Of a stretch of DNA of 64,000 bases, positions 18,156 to 29,770 are shown piece by piece; the stretch's first letter is position 1; each line of letters begins with the position of its first letter. A program made the position numbers and the translations under genes. The stretch is from Caballeronia cordobensis (GTDB taxonomy: Bacteria; Pseudomonadota; Gammaproteobacteria; Burkholderiales; Burkholderiaceae), in assembly GCF_001544575.2 (NCBI RefSeq), contig NZ_FCNY02000002.1, positions 519,658 to 583,657 on the forward strand. Direction: 5' to 3'. The notes beneath the pieces are model-generated. The model saw only the letters and a list, made by a program, of their open reading frames with translations, had not been told where the DNA came from and did not search any database.

Positions 18156-19178
18156 ATGCAAAGCATCAACACGGGATTGCGAAGGCTGCTGGCAGCGGCG
18201 ACGCTCGGCGCGGCGGGCCTGATCATGACTGCACCGGCGCATGCCGACACGTCGTTTCTGAACGTTTCCTACGATCCGACCCGCGAGCTGTATCAGGACT
18301 TCAATCAGGCGTTCGCGAAAAAATGGAAGGCCGATACGGGCGAGACGGTGACGTTCAAGCAGTCGCACGGCGGCTCGGGCGGTCAGGCGCGCGCGGTGCT
18401 CGACGGCCTGCAGGCCGATGTCGTGACGCTCGCGCTGGCCTACGACATCGATGCGCTCGCGGGCAAGGGCCTCGTGGGCGCGGACTGGCAGAAGCGTCTG
18501 CCGGACAATGCGTCGCCTTACACCTCGACGATCGTGTTTCTCGTGCGCAAGGGCAATCCGAAGCACATCAAGGACTGGGACGATCTGGCGAAGCCGGGTG
18601 TTTCCATCGTTACGCCGAATCCGAAGACGTCGGGCGGCGCGCGCTGGAACTATCTCGCGGCGTGGGCCTATGCGCAGCACAAGCCGGGCGGCAACGAGCA
18701 GACCGCGAAGGACTTCGTCACCAAGCTGTACAAAAACGCGGGCGTGCTCGATTCCGGCGCGCGCGGCGCGACGACGAGCTTCGTGCAGCGCGGGCAGGGC
18801 GACGTGCTGATCGCGTGGGAGAACGAGGCGTTCCTGTCGCTCAAGGAGTTCGGCACGGACAAGTTCGAGATCGTGGTGCCTTCGGTGAGCATTCTCGCGG
18901 AGCCGCCGGTCGCGGTCGTCGACAAGGTGGTCGACAAGCACGGCACGCGCAAGCTCGCGGAAGCGTATCTCAAGTACCTGTATAGCGACGAAGGCCAGCA
19001 GATCGCCGCGCGCAATTTCTATCGTCCGCGCTCGGACAAGGTGCCGGCCGAGCTCACGAAGCAGTTCCCGAAGCTGAAGCTCTACACCATCGACGACACG
19101 TTCGGCGGCTGGACCAAGGCGCAGAAGACGCACTTCGCGGACGGCGGCGTGTTCGATTCGATCTATCAACCGCAATAA
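18156..19178 (+). CDS. sbp: Sulfate-binding periplasmic protein
   Basis: The protein has 340 residues. The signal peptide ends AHA-DT (cleavage after residue 30). The mature protein begins [16 protein letters not shown], a hallmark of sulfate-binding proteins, and has [30 protein letters not shown]. It captures sulfate in the periplasm and passes it to the CysTWA transporter encoded next. The AT-rich region just upstream should hold the promoter. About 80 bases separate it from cysT. Confidence 0.96.
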   Translation: MQSINTGLRRLLAAATLGAAGLIMTAPAHADTSFLNVSYDPTRELYQDFNQAFAKKWKADTGETVTFKQSHGGSGGQARAVLDGLQADVVTLALAYDIDALAGKGLVGADWQKRLPDNASPYTSTIVFLVRKGNPKHIKDWDDLAKPGVSIVTPNPKTSGGARWNYLAAWAYAQHKPGGNEQTAKDFVTKLYKNAGVLDSGARGATTSFVQRGQGDVLIAWENEAFLSLKEFGTDKFEIVVPSVSILAEPPVAVVDKVVDKHGTRKLAEAYLKYLYSDEGQQIAARNFYRPRSDKVPAELTKQFPKLKLYTIDDTFGGWTKAQKTHFADGGVFDSIYQPQ

Positions 19179-19266
19179 GCGAACGAAGCGGCGACGCGGC
19201 GCACAAGACGCCGCGCCCGCGAGAAGACGCGTCCGACCCCGGCGCGCAAACAAGGATGACTCAAGG

Positions 19267-20151
19267 ATGACGACCCTCACATTCAGGAAGCCGAGCGCGC
19301 TTCCCGGGTTCGGCCTGACGATCGGCATCACGGTGGCGTATCTGAGCCTCGTGGTGCTGATTCCGCTTGCCGCGACCTTCGCGAAGACCGCGACGCTCGA
19401 CTGGGCGCAGTTCGTGCGCGCGGTGACTTCGCCGCGCGTGCTGGCTTCGTATCGGCTCACTTTCAGCGCGGCGCTCGGCGGCGCCCTCATCAACGCGGTA
19501 TTCGGCTTTCTCGTCGCGTGGGTGCTGGTGCGTTACACGTTCCCGTTCAAACGCATCGTCGATGCGATCGTCGATCTGCCTTTCGCGCTGCCGACGTCGG
19601 TGGCCGGCATTTCGCTCGCGGCCGTGTACGCGGGCAACGGCTGGATCGGACAGTATCTCGCGCCGCTCGGCATCAAGGTCGCGTTCACGCCGCTCGGCGT
19701 GCTCGTCGCGCTGACGTTCATCGGCTTGCCGTTCGTCGTGCGTACGGTGCAGCCGGTGCTCGAAGACTTCGAGCGCGAGCAGGAAGAGGCCGCCGCGTGC
19801 CTGGGCGCGACGCGCTGGCTCACCTTCCGCCGCGTCGTGCTGCCTTCGCTCTTTCCCGCGCTGCTGACCGGTTTCGCGCTCGCGTTCGCGCGCGCGCTCG
19901 GCGAGTACGGCTCGGTTATTTTCATCGCGGGCAACGTGCCGATGAAGTCCGAGATCACGTCGCTGCTCATCATCACCAAGCTGGAGCAGTACGACTACGC
20001 CGGCGCGACCGCGCTCGCGGTGGTGATGCTGTGCGTGTCGTTCCTGATGCTGCTGCTCATCAACACGCTGCAGTGGTTCCTGCAACGGCGCACGAGCAAG
20101 ACCGGCGCGGCGCCCGCCAATGTCGCGCTGGCAGCGGGAGAAACGGCATGA
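19267..20151 (+). CDS. cysT: Sulfate ABC transporter permease CysT
   Basis: The protein has 294 residues with about six membrane helices and a typical binding-protein-dependent permease. The EAA loop is at [23 protein letters not shown], where CysA docks. The [28 protein letters not shown] region is characteristic of CysT. It forms the inner-membrane channel with CysW. The ATG lies close behind an in-frame alternative at 19261. The next gene overlaps its stop codon. Confidence 0.96.
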   Translation: MTTLTFRKPSALPGFGLTIGITVAYLSLVVLIPLAATFAKTATLDWAQFVRAVTSPRVLASYRLTFSAALGGALINAVFGFLVAWVLVRYTFPFKRIVDAIVDLPFALPTSVAGISLAAVYAGNGWIGQYLAPLGIKVAFTPLGVLVALTFIGLPFVVRTVQPVLEDFEREQEEAAACLGATRWLTFRRVVLPSLFPALLTGFALAFARALGEYGSVIFIAGNVPMKSEITSLLIITKLEQYDYAGATALAVVMLCVSFLMLLLINTLQWFLQRRTSKTGAAPANVALAAGETA

Positions 20152-21044
20152 GCAAGGTGCTTCCGTTGCAAACGGCGACCCGTCGCGACGCGCAAAACAT
20201 GAATCCCGTCACCGAGCCGCGCGCGGTGCGCTGGCTGCTGACCGGCATCGCGCTCGTCTTCCTGGCGCTCTTTCTTGTCGTGCCGCTCGCCGCCGTGTTC
20301 GTGCAGGCGTTCGCGAAGGGCATCGACTATTACTTCGAATCGCTGAAGGACCCGGACGCGTGGTCGGCGATCAAGCTGACGTTGATGACAGCCGCGATCG
20401 CCGTGCCGCTGAACGTCGTGTTCGGGCTCGCCGCGTCATGGGCGATCGCGAAATTCGAATTCAAGGGCAAGGCGCTCCTGACGACGCTGATCGACCTGCC
20501 GTTCTCCGTGTCGCCGGTGATCTCCGGTCTCATCTACGTGCTGATGTTCGGCGCGCAGGGCTGGTTCGGTCCGTGGCTCGCCGCGCACGACGTGCAGATC
20601 ATCTTCGCGGTGCCGGGCATCGTGCTCGCGACGATTTTCGTCACGTTCCCGTTCGTCGCGCGCGAGCTGATTCCGCTGATGCAGGCGCAAGGCAACGACG
20701 AAGAGGAAGCGGCGCATGTGCTCGGCGCATCGGGCTGGCAGATTTTCCGGCGCGTGACGCTGCCCAACGTGAAGTGGGGCCTGCTCTACGGCGTGATTCT
20801 CTGCAATGCGCGCGCGATGGGCGAGTTCGGCGCGGTCTCGGTGGTCTCGGGCCACATCCGCGGCCAGACCGATACGATGCCGCTGCACGTTGAAATTCTC
20901 TACAACGAATACAACTTCTCGGCTGCCTTCGCGGTGGCGTCGCTGCTCGCGCTGCTGGCGCTCGTGACGCTCGCGCTGAAGCTCCTCGCGGAGCGGCGCA
21001 TGACGCAAGCCGTCACCGAAGCCAAAGCCACCGCACAGAATTGA
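20148..21044 (+). CDS. cysW: Sulfate ABC transporter permease CysW
   Basis: The protein has 298 residues and about six membrane helices. The EAA loop is [24 protein letters not shown], and the C-terminal [25 protein letters not shown] is diagnostic of CysW. It is the second channel subunit of the sulfate/thiosulfate importer. Its ATG overlaps the cysT stop (ATGA), which couples translation. The first 30 residues, before the first helix, are longer than in E. coli. Confidence 0.96.
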   Translation: MSKVLPLQTATRRDAQNMNPVTEPRAVRWLLTGIALVFLALFLVVPLAAVFVQAFAKGIDYYFESLKDPDAWSAIKLTLMTAAIAVPLNVVFGLAASWAIAKFEFKGKALLTTLIDLPFSVSPVISGLIYVLMFGAQGWFGPWLAAHDVQIIFAVPGIVLATIFVTFPFVARELIPLMQAQGNDEEEAAHVLGASGWQIFRRVTLPNVKWGLLYGVILCNARAMGEFGAVSVVSGHIRGQTDTMPLHVEILYNEYNFSAAFAVASLLALLALVTLALKLLAERRMTQAVTEAKATAQN

Positions 21045-21060
21045 AGAGGCCGACACCATC

Positions 21061-22116
21061 ATGAGCATCATCGTTCGCAATCTGCAAAAACGCTTCGGCG
21101 ATTTCACCGCGCTCGACAACGTCTCGCTCGACTTTCCGGCGGGCGAGCTGGTCGCGCTGCTCGGGCCGTCGGGCTGCGGCAAGACCACGCTCCTGCGCGT
21201 GATCGCGGGCCTCGAATTCGCCGATGCGGGACAGGTCGTGCTGCACGGCGAGGACGTCGCGGAAGTCGGCGCGCGCGAGCGGCAAGTGGGCTTCGTGTTT
21301 CAGCATTACGCGCTGTTTCGCCATATGACCGTGTTCGAGAACGTCGCGTTCGGCCTGCGCGTGAAGCCGCGCCGCGAGCGTCCCGCGGAATCCGTGATTC
21401 GCGAGAAGGTGCACGAGCTTCTGAAACTCGTGCAGCTCGACTGGCTATCGGAGCGCTTTCCGTCGGAGCTTTCGGGCGGGCAGCGTCAGCGTATCGCGCT
21501 CGCGCGCGCGCTCGCCGTCGAGCCGAAAGTGCTCCTGCTCGACGAACCCTTCGGCGCGCTCGACGCCAAAGTGCGCAAGGAATTGCGTAGCTGGCTGCGC
21601 CGTCTGCACGACGATCTGCATATCTCGACGCTTTTCGTCACGCACGACCAGGAAGAGGCGCTCGAAGTGGCGGACCGCATCGTCGTGATGAATCACGGGC
21701 GTGTGGAGCAGGTGGGCAGTCCGCAAGACGTGTACGATCATCCGCAGACGTCGTTCGTCTACGAATTTCTCGGCGCGGCGAACCGGCTGCAGGGCAATGT
21801 CGATGCGAACGGCTTCATCGCCGATGGCGCCGCAAGTCCGATCGCCGCGAATGCGCATTTCAGCGGCCGCGCGCTCGCCTACGTGCGCCCGCACGACCTC
21901 GCGCTGTATCCCGCCGATGGCGCGCACCGCGACGGCATCACGGTCGGCGTGCGGCGCGTCGTGACGCTCGGCGGCTCGGTGCGCGTCGAGCTCGAAGGCA
22001 GCGGCGGCGTGATCGAGGCGGAACTGGATCGCGAGGCATGGCGCGCGCTCAGGCTCGATATCGGCGATGGCGTCACCGCCGTGCCGCGCGCCTTGCGCGT
22101 GTTTCCCGCGCAATGA
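21061..22116 (+). CDS. cysA: Sulfate/thiosulfate ABC transporter ATPase CysA
   Basis: The protein has 351 residues. Walker [10 protein letters not shown] is at 35-43, the Q-loop at [21 protein letters not shown], the signature LSGGQ at 137-141, and Walker B LLLDEP near 160. The switch His follows in [14 protein letters not shown]. The C-terminal TOBE-like part (about 240-350) matches CysA. It powers sulfate uptake through CysTW. It starts 16 bases after cysW and is followed by cysB after 27 bases. Confidence 0.96.
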   Translation: MSIIVRNLQKRFGDFTALDNVSLDFPAGELVALLGPSGCGKTTLLRVIAGLEFADAGQVVLHGEDVAEVGARERQVGFVFQHYALFRHMTVFENVAFGLRVKPRRERPAESVIREKVHELLKLVQLDWLSERFPSELSGGQRQRIALARALAVEPKVLLLDEPFGALDAKVRKELRSWLRRLHDDLHISTLFVTHDQEEALEVADRIVVMNHGRVEQVGSPQDVYDHPQTSFVYEFLGAANRLQGNVDANGFIADGAASPIAANAHFSGRALAYVRPHDLALYPADGAHRDGITVGVRRVVTLGGSVRVELEGSGGVIEAELDREAWRALRLDIGDGVTAVPRALRVFPAQ

Positions 22117-22143
22117 AGACACCATAAAAATAGAGAGGCTGAA

Positions 22144-23070
22144 ATGAACTTCCAGCAATTGCGCTTCGTGCGCGAAGCCGTGCGTCAGAACATGAATCTG
22201 ACCGAGGTCGCCAACGTGCTTTATACGTCGCAGTCGGGCGTGTCGAAGCAGATCAAGGATCTCGAGGACGAACTCGGCGTCGATATCTTCATCCGCCGGG
22301 GCAAGCGGCTCACCGGTCTCACGGAGCCGGGCAAAGAGGTGCATCAACTGATCGAGCGCATGCTGCTCGACGCCGAAAATCTGCGGCGCGTGGCGCGCCA
22401 GTTCGCGGATCAGGACAACGGCCATCTCGTGGTCGCGACGACGCACACGCAGGCGCGCTATGCGCTGCCGAAGGTTATCCGCCGGTTCACCGAAGTCTTC
22501 CCGAAAGTGCATCTCGCGCTGCGCCAGGGCAGCCCGCAGCAGATCGCGCAGATGATCATCAACGGCGAGGCGGACATCGGCATTTCGACCGAAGCGCTCG
22601 ACCGTTATCCGGACATCGTCACGTTTCCGTGCTATTCGTGGCATCACACGGTCGTGGTGCCGAAGGATCATCCGCTCGTCGGGCGCGAAAACATCACACT
22701 GGAACAAATCGCCGAATATCCGATCGTCACGTATGACACCGACTTTACCGGCCGCTCGCACGTCGATCAGGCGTTCGCGAGCGCGGGCGCGATTCCCGAC
22801 ATCGTGCTGACCGCGATCGACGCCGACGTCATCAAGACGTATGTCGAGCTGGGCATGGGCATCGGCATCGTCGCGGCGATGGCGTACGACGCGAAGCGCG
22901 ACACCGAACTGGTCGCGCTCGATACGCAGCATCTGTTCGAAGCCAGCACGACGCGCGTCGGCCTGAGAAAGGGCGCGTTCCTGCGCGCGTACGCGTACCG
23001 GCTGATCGAAATGTTCGCGCCGCAACTCGACGAAGCGCAGATCGCCGCGCAGCTTCGCGAAGCGGCTTGA
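22144..23070 (+). CDS. cysB: CysB-type LysR regulator of sulfur assimilation
   Basis: The protein has 308 residues (E. coli CysB has 324). The N-terminal helix-turn-helix includes LYTSQSGVSKQIKDLEDELG, and the effector domain keeps ATTHTQARYALPKVI, QGSPQQIAQM and TDFTGRSHVDQAF, motifs of the CysB/Cbl branch that senses O- or N-acetylserine or sulfate. It should activate sulfate uptake genes when sulfur is limiting. It is the last gene of the sbp-cysTWA operon, so the regulator is made together with its target transporter. Confidence 0.95.
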   Translation: MNFQQLRFVREAVRQNMNLTEVANVLYTSQSGVSKQIKDLEDELGVDIFIRRGKRLTGLTEPGKEVHQLIERMLLDAENLRRVARQFADQDNGHLVVATTHTQARYALPKVIRRFTEVFPKVHLALRQGSPQQIAQMIINGEADIGISTEALDRYPDIVTFPCYSWHHTVVVPKDHPLVGRENITLEQIAEYPIVTYDTDFTGRSHVDQAFASAGAIPDIVLTAIDADVIKTYVELGMGIGIVAAMAYDAKRDTELVALDTQHLFEASTTRVGLRKGAFLRAYAYRLIEMFAPQLDEAQIAAQLREAA

Positions 23071-23112
23071 TCGAACCGTGAGTCGCGCGCCGGCTGATTT
23101 ACAATCGCCGGC

Positions 23113-24105
23113 ATGAACACTTCTTCTCTACCTCGCATCGCCGTGCTCGCAACGGGCGGCACCATCGCCGGACAAGCGGGCGATGCATCGAAGACGGCGG
23201 GCTACAAGGCGGGCGTCGTCGGCGTCGACAAATTGCTCGATGCCGTGCCCGCGTTGTCGGCCGTCGCGCGCATTCACGCGGAGCAAATCGCGAGCATCGA
23301 CAGCAAGGACATGAGCGCCGCGCTGTGGACCGCGCTCTCGCGCCGCATCGATGCATTGCTCGCGCAGGACGATATCGATGGCGTCGTCGTCACGCACGGC
23401 ACCGATACGCTCGAAGAAACCGCTTACCTGCTGCATCTCACGGTGAAGAGCGCGAAGCCCGTCGTGCTGACGGCGGCGATGCGCCCGTCGACCGCGCTGT
23501 CCGCCGACGGCCCGCTGAATCTGCTCAATGCGGTGACGGTCGCGGCGTCGAAGGACGCGGCGGGCAAGGGCGTGCTCGTCGCGTTCAACAACCAGATTCA
23601 CAGCGCGCGCGATGTCGTCAAGACGAGCACCTACGCGGTCGATGCGTTCCGGTCGCCCGAAACCGGCGCGCTCGGCTTCGTGCAGGACGGGCGCGTGGAA
23701 TTTCAGCGCATGGTGCTGCGGCCGCATACCGCCGCGAGCGAATTTGCGGTGGCCGATCGGTGGCCGATGGTGGAAGTCGTCACGAGCCATGCGGATGCCT
23801 CGCGCGTGACGGTCGATGCGCTCGTCGCGGCGGGCGCGCAAGGCATCGTCGTGGCGGGCACGGGCAATGGCTCGATGCACGCGACGCTCACGCAGGCGAT
23901 CGCCGATGCGGTGAAGCAGGGCGTCGCGGTGGTGCGCGCGTCGCGCGTGGGCTCGGGGCATGTGATGCGCAACGGCGCGGCCAGCGACGATGCGCTCGGC
24001 ACCGTCAGCGCGGGCACGCTCAATCCGTACAAGGCGCGCGTGCTGCTGATGCTGGCGCTGGCCGCGGGCGCGAAAGACCTGCAGCGCATCTTCGATACGT
24101 ACTGA
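23113..24105 (+). CDS. L-asparaginase
   Basis: The protein has 330 residues. The first active-site motif is ATGGTIAGQ (13-21) with the nucleophilic Thr17, and the second is THGTDTLEE with Thr94 and Asp98. A Lys further on completes the catalytic triad. It hydrolyses asparagine to aspartate and ammonia. No signal peptide is visible (MNTSSLPRIAVLATGG), suggesting a cytoplasmic location despite overall similarity to type II enzymes. It stands alone and is followed by a strong terminator. Confidence 0.92.
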   Translation: MNTSSLPRIAVLATGGTIAGQAGDASKTAGYKAGVVGVDKLLDAVPALSAVARIHAEQIASIDSKDMSAALWTALSRRIDALLAQDDIDGVVVTHGTDTLEETAYLLHLTVKSAKPVVLTAAMRPSTALSADGPLNLLNAVTVAASKDAAGKGVLVAFNNQIHSARDVVKTSTYAVDAFRSPETGALGFVQDGRVEFQRMVLRPHTAASEFAVADRWPMVEVVTSHADASRVTVDALVAAGAQGIVVAGTGNGSMHATLTQAIADAVKQGVAVVRASRVGSGHVMRNGAASDDALGTVSAGTLNPYKARVLLMLALAAGAKDLQRIFDTY

Positions 24106-24116
24106 GCGTACTGAAA

Positions 24117-24150
24117 ACAAAAAACGCGAACGGAGGTTCGCGTTTTTTGC
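24117..24150. terminator. Bidirectional terminator between asparaginase and the BON-LysM gene
   Basis: An 11-bp perfect stem, AAAACGCGAAC (24121-24131) with its complement (24136-24146), has a GGAG loop. It is followed by T's on the plus strand and preceded by A's, so it serves both convergent genes. Confidence 0.9.
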
Positions 24151-24168
24151 TTCATGCTTGCGGCGGTA

Positions 24169-24660
24169 TCAGGCGGCGGGAATGCGCAGCACCTGACCCG
24201 GGTAGATCTTGTCCGGGCTCTTCAGCATCGGCTTGTTCGCTTCGAAGATCAGATCGTTCTTCGAACCGTTGCCGTAATACTTTTCCGCAATCTTCCAGAG
24301 ATTGTCGCCCGACACGACGGTGTAGTACTGCGACTCGGGCTCGGCATTCGGCACGGTCAGCTGATCGTCGACCTTGTCGACGTGCTGCACGTTGCCTGCG
24401 GCGACCAGAATCTTTTCCTTCGTGGCCTGATCCGCTGCCTGACCCGACACGGTCACGGTATGCGACGCGCCGTCGTACTTGACTTGCAGATTGTCCGCGT
24501 CGAGACCTTGCGAGCGGATATACGTCGCGATGGCTTCGCCCGCTTTCTGGTTGAGCGCGGCGACATCGACAGGCGCCGCTGCGGGAGCGGCCTGCGCGCT
24601 CGGCGTGGCTGCGCCGAAGAGTTTTTCGCCTGCTTCCTTGATAAAGCTGAGGATACCCAT
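24169..24660 (-). CDS. kbp: BON-LysM protein (Kbp/YgaU-like)
   Basis: The protein has 163 residues. It opens MGILSFIKEAGEKLFG, as in E. coli Kbp (YgaU, 149 residues). A BON domain spans about 35-105 (the VTVSGQAADQATKEKI region) and a LysM domain about 112-160 (YYTVVSGDNLWKIAEKYYG to YPGQVLRIP). E. coli Kbp binds potassium; this protein has the same domains, with a longer Ala/Pro linker near residue 20-30. There is no signal peptide. AAGGAG precedes the ATG. Confidence 0.9.
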   Translation of the reverse strand: MGILSFIKEAGEKLFGAATPSAQAAPAAAPVDVAALNQKAGEAIATYIRSQGLDADNLQVKYDGASHTVTVSGQAADQATKEKILVAAGNVQHVDKVDDQLTVPNAEPESQYYTVVSGDNLWKIAEKYYGNGSKNDLIFEANKPMLKSPDKIYPGQVLRIPAA

Positions 24661-24963
24661 TGTTCAACTCCTTAATTAAATGGTGATTGAGGGCTCGCGA
24701 AGTCTAGGCAGATTAGTCGCGATGACCACCAGATAGTTCTGAGTTTCAACAAAAGGATTTGTAGCACCGCACATGCGTCAACGGTAGGACACAACTAGCA
24801 ACAATCCGACGCGGACACCCGACGACAAACCGTCTGACCGACCAAGGCTTACCCGGCGCACCGCCGGGTGCCGCTTCTCGGACCCCACTGTGCCGCCCTC
24901 AGCCCAGAGCGGCAGTTGTCCCGCGTGCCCATACGCGGGACGCCCCACGGTTCAGGTGACGCG
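24661..24963. other. Intergenic region with three consecutive stem-loops
   Basis: No gene is supported here. Three stems crowd into about 90 bases: 24851-24857 with 24863-24869, 24891-24896 with 24909-24914, and 24919-24926 with 24933-24940. They lie immediately downstream of glxR on its strand. None has a U-run, so they are not obvious terminators. They could stabilise the glxR mRNA end or be a small structured repeat. Confidence 0.4.
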
Positions 24964-25869
24964 TTACGCGGCCTTGGCTTGCGCCGGCTCGTCGGCCACC
25001 TGGAAGTTCGACATGATCTCGAGCGCGCGCACGAGCGCCGAGTGATCCCATGCTTTGCCGCCGTTCGCCGCGCACACGCTGAACAACTGTTGCGCGCTCG
25101 CGGTGTGGGGCAGGGCGAGACCCATCTTGCGCGCGCCATCGAGCGCGAGGTTCAGGTCCTTCTGATGCAGTTCGATACGGAAGCCCGGATTGAACGTGCG
25201 CTTGGTCATGCGCTCGCCGTGCACTTCGAGGATGCGCGACGATGCGAAGCCGCCCATCAGCGCTTTACGCACGCGTTCCGGATCGGCGCCCGAGCGCGCG
25301 GCGAACAGCAGCGCCTCGGCGACGGCCTCGATGTTCAGCGCGACGATGATCTGGTTTGCGACCTTGCAGGTCTGGCCCGCGCCGTTGTCGCCGATGAGCG
25401 AGATGTTCTTGCCCATCAGATCAAAGAGCGGCTTGGCCACCGCGAACGACTTTTCCGGTCCGCCGACCATGATCGTGAGCGTCGCTTCGCGTGCGCCGAC
25501 TTCGCCGCCGGACACCGGCGCGTCGAGATAATCGCAGCCGAGCGCGTTGATCTTCTTCGCGAATTCCTGCGTTTCGAGCGGCGCGATCGAGCTCATGTCG
25601 ATGACGAGCTTGCCCTTCGACAGGCCCTTCGCGACGCCGTCATCGGCGAACAGCACATTGGCGACATCGGGCGTGTCCGGCACCATCGTAATGACGATCT
25701 CGCTCGCCTGTGCCACCGCGCTCGAATCTTCCACGACTTTCGTCTGCGCGCGGATATCGTCCGGCACCGGATACTTGCCGTTCACGACGAGCGAATGACC
25801 GCCCTTGATGAGATTGCGCGCCATGTGCGCGCCCATGATGCCGAGGCCGATGAAACCGATCGTTGCCAT
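24964..25869 (-). CDS. glxR: 2-hydroxy-3-oxopropionate (tartronate semialdehyde) reductase
   Basis: The protein has 301 residues. The Rossmann motif GFIGLGIMG is at 5-13, the substrate-loop motif DAPVSGG at 116-122, and the catalytic Lys169 is in QTCKVANQ. It belongs to the beta-hydroxyacid dehydrogenase family and reduces tartronate semialdehyde to glycerate. It is last in the gcl-hyi-glxR operon, 25 bases after hyi, consistent with glyoxylate disposal through the glycerate pathway. The second strand ends VVNGK, without the Asp typical of NAD-specific members, so cofactor choice is open. Confidence 0.95.
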   Translation of the reverse strand: MATIGFIGLGIMGAHMARNLIKGGHSLVVNGKYPVPDDIRAQTKVVEDSSAVAQASEIVITMVPDTPDVANVLFADDGVAKGLSKGKLVIDMSSIAPLETQEFAKKINALGCDYLDAPVSGGEVGAREATLTIMVGGPEKSFAVAKPLFDLMGKNISLIGDNGAGQTCKVANQIIVALNIEAVAEALLFAARSGADPERVRKALMGGFASSRILEVHGERMTKRTFNPGFRIELHQKDLNLALDGARKMGLALPHTASAQQLFSVCAANGGKAWDHSALVRALEIMSNFQVADEPAQAKAA

Positions 25870-25894
25870 ACTTTGTGCTCCTCCTTAACGTTTT

Positions 25895-26695
25895 TTACGC
25901 GGTGGCGGCGGTCTTCACGCCACCGATGCTCTGCAGCCAGCCGAGGCCCGCTTCCGTCCCGTTGAGCGGCTTGTACTCGCAGCCGATCCAGCCTTGATAG
26001 CCGATCTCGTCGAGCAGCGCGAACAGGAACGCGTAGTTGATCTCGCCGGTGCCCGGTTCGTTGCGGCCGGGGTTGTCGGCGAGCTGGATATGCGCGATCT
26101 GCGGCAGGTTCTTCCTGATCGTCGCGGCGAGCTCGCCTTCCATGCGCTGCATGTGATAGATGTCGTACTGCAGGAACAGATTGTCCGAGCCGACCGCGCG
26201 GATCACGTCCAGGCCTTCCTTCGAGCGGTTCAGCGCGAAGCCCGGAATGTCATACGCGTTGCACGGCTCGACGAGCAGCCTGATACCTTCTTTTTTCAGT
26301 GCTTCGGCTGCGAATCTCAGGTTCTCGATGATCGTCGTGCGTGCCTGTTCCGCCGACACGCCCGCCGTCGGAATGCCGACGAGGCAATTCAGTTGCGGCA
26401 CGTTCAGCGCCTTCGCGTACTCGATCGCGCGCGGCACCCCTTCGCGGAATTCCGCGACGCGGTCCGGCAGGCAGGCGATGCCGCGTTCGCCCGCTTCCCA
26501 GTTGCCCGCGGGCAGGTTGTGCAGCACGATCCGCAGATCGTTCTCTTTCAGGCGCTGCTGAATATCGCCGATCGAGAACGCGTACGGGAACAGGAACTCG
26601 ACCGCCTTGAAACCCGCGTTCGCCGCCGCCGCGAAGCGGTCGAGGAACGGGACTTCGTTGAAAAGCATGGTCAAATTCGCGGCAAATTTCGGCAT
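25895..26695 (-). CDS. hyi: Hydroxypyruvate isomerase
   Basis: The protein has 266 residues, a TIM barrel of the xylose isomerase-like/Hyi type. The metal-binding residues line up as Glu143 (LLVEPCNAYD), Asp178 (LQYDIYHMQ), His202 or neighbour (AHIQLAD) and Glu240 (IGCEYKP). The conserved GRNEPGTGEINY lies between the last two. It interconverts hydroxypyruvate and tartronate semialdehyde. It lies between gcl and glxR, 39 and 25 bases away, in the same operon. Confidence 0.95.
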   Translation of the reverse strand: MPKFAANLTMLFNEVPFLDRFAAAANAGFKAVEFLFPYAFSIGDIQQRLKENDLRIVLHNLPAGNWEAGERGIACLPDRVAEFREGVPRAIEYAKALNVPQLNCLVGIPTAGVSAEQARTTIIENLRFAAEALKKEGIRLLVEPCNAYDIPGFALNRSKEGLDVIRAVGSDNLFLQYDIYHMQRMEGELAATIRKNLPQIAHIQLADNPGRNEPGTGEINYAFLFALLDEIGYQGWIGCEYKPLNGTEAGLGWLQSIGGVKTAATA

Positions 26696-26734
26696 TGTTC
26701 TTTCCTGTTGGTCGGTCAGTGAAGGGCGCTTCGT

Positions 26735-28510
<1,776 letters not shown>

Positions 28511-28685
28511 GATTGTCTCCTTCCTGGGGTCTCTATCCGTAATCGCTGTCTGCATATGAAGCAGGGTTCCATTGCACTTTAAGTTTGTGAAAAAGGTTTG
28601 ATAAGATCAGTCGGAGTCGCTTTATCCCGTACAAAAAGTTTCGAATGGCGCTGCGGGGCGGTTTGGAGACGATTGGAGACGCGAG
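28511..28685. promoter_or_regulatory. Divergent control region between gcl and its LysR neighbour
   Basis: This short divergent region must contain the promoters of the gcl operon and of the LysR gene. The AT-rich middle (about 28550-28645) is the likely place for the LysR sites. I cannot define a precise T-N11-A box. Confidence 0.4.
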
Positions 28686-29639
28686 ATGGACCGTTTCAAG
28701 CAGATCGAGACTTTCGTGCGCGTGGCCGAGGCAGGCAGTCTCGCCGCCGCGGCGCTGGAGGAAGGCGTGTCGCCGGTGATCCTCGGACGGCGCATCGACG
28801 CCCTGGAGAAGCGCCTGGGCGTCAAGCTGATGTACCGTTCGACGCGGCGGCTCGTCGTCAGCGAAGAGGGCGCGGCGTTCCTCGATCGCTGCAAGAATCT
28901 GCTGTCGGAATGGGATCAGGCGGAAAACGAACTCGCGGCGGGACGGCGCGCGGTCGGCGGACATCTGATCGTGTCGGCGCCGGCGGCGTTCGGGCGCATG
29001 CATGTCGCGCCGCACGCGCCCGTCTTCCTCGCGGACAAGCCCGAATTGCAGATGTCGTTCAATCTGACCGATCGCGTCGTGGATCTGGTGCGCGAGGGCT
29101 ACGATCTGTCGATACGCATCGGCGGGGCGGTCGATCCGAACTTCGTCGCGGTGAAACTGGCGAGCAACCGGCGCGTCGTGTGCGGCACGCCCGCGTATTT
29201 CAAGAAGCACGGCCGGCCGAAAACGCTGGAAGATCTGCCCAGTCACAATTGCCTCGCGTTCAATCTGCAAGGCGGGCAGAACCGCGGCTGGTATTTCCGC
29301 CGCAACGGTAAAGTCGTGACGGTGCGCGTCTCCGGCAATCTCGATTGCAACGACGGCGAGCTGCTGCACCGCTGGGCCTCGGAAGGACTCGGGCTCGGCT
29401 GGCGCTCGACATGGGAAATCCAGCGGCAACTGGAGTCGGGCGAGCTGGAAACGGTGCTCGACGAGTTCGAATTGCCCGACTACGACATCCTGGCGGTCTA
29501 TCCGCAGCAGCGCTACGTGCCGGCTCGCGTGCGCTACTTCATTGATTATCTTAAGGAAATCTACGCGCAACCCGGTTACTGGAGCCGTCCGCTCACGCTT
29601 CCGGGCGAACCGGCGCGGGAGCCCGCGCACGGCCGCTAA
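28686..29639 (+). CDS. LysR-family regulator, divergent from the gcl operon
   Basis: The protein has 317 residues. The N-terminal helix-turn-helix (FKQIETFVRVAEAGSLAAAALEEGVSPVILGRRIDALEKRLG) is unusual: SPVILGRRI replaces the common SQPALSRQI. The effector domain has LIVSAPAAFGRMHVAPHAPVFL and SEGLGLGWRSTWEIQRQLESGELETVL, as in the DmlR/PA0477 branch. Its position, 175 bases from gcl and divergent, makes control of the glyoxylate operon likely. It ends just before the rpsF promoter. Confidence 0.9.
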   Translation: MDRFKQIETFVRVAEAGSLAAAALEEGVSPVILGRRIDALEKRLGVKLMYRSTRRLVVSEEGAAFLDRCKNLLSEWDQAENELAAGRRAVGGHLIVSAPAAFGRMHVAPHAPVFLADKPELQMSFNLTDRVVDLVREGYDLSIRIGGAVDPNFVAVKLASNRRVVCGTPAYFKKHGRPKTLEDLPSHNCLAFNLQGGQNRGWYFRRNGKVVTVRVSGNLDCNDGELLHRWASEGLGLGWRSTWEIQRQLESGELETVLDEFELPDYDILAVYPQQRYVPARVRYFIDYLKEIYAQPGYWSRPLTLPGEPAREPAHGR

Positions 29640-29667
29640 CTGCTTGAAAACGCGCTCGAAATGGCAA

Positions 29668-29696
29668 TTGCGCGAGCGCATACAAAAAGCTATAAT
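29668..29696 (+). promoter_or_regulatory. Sigma-70 promoter of the rpsF operon
   Basis: TTGCGC (29668-29673), a 17-base spacer and a perfect TATAAT (29691-29696) lie 75 bases before rpsF. This is the strongest promoter match I see in the window, fitting a ribosomal protein operon. Confidence 0.75.
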
Positions 29697-29770
29697 CTCC
29701 GGCTTCTCACTTGCCGCACCGGTCCGACGCCCGGGCGGCTTCTATCCAAAAGTTCGCACAAGGAGTGAAT

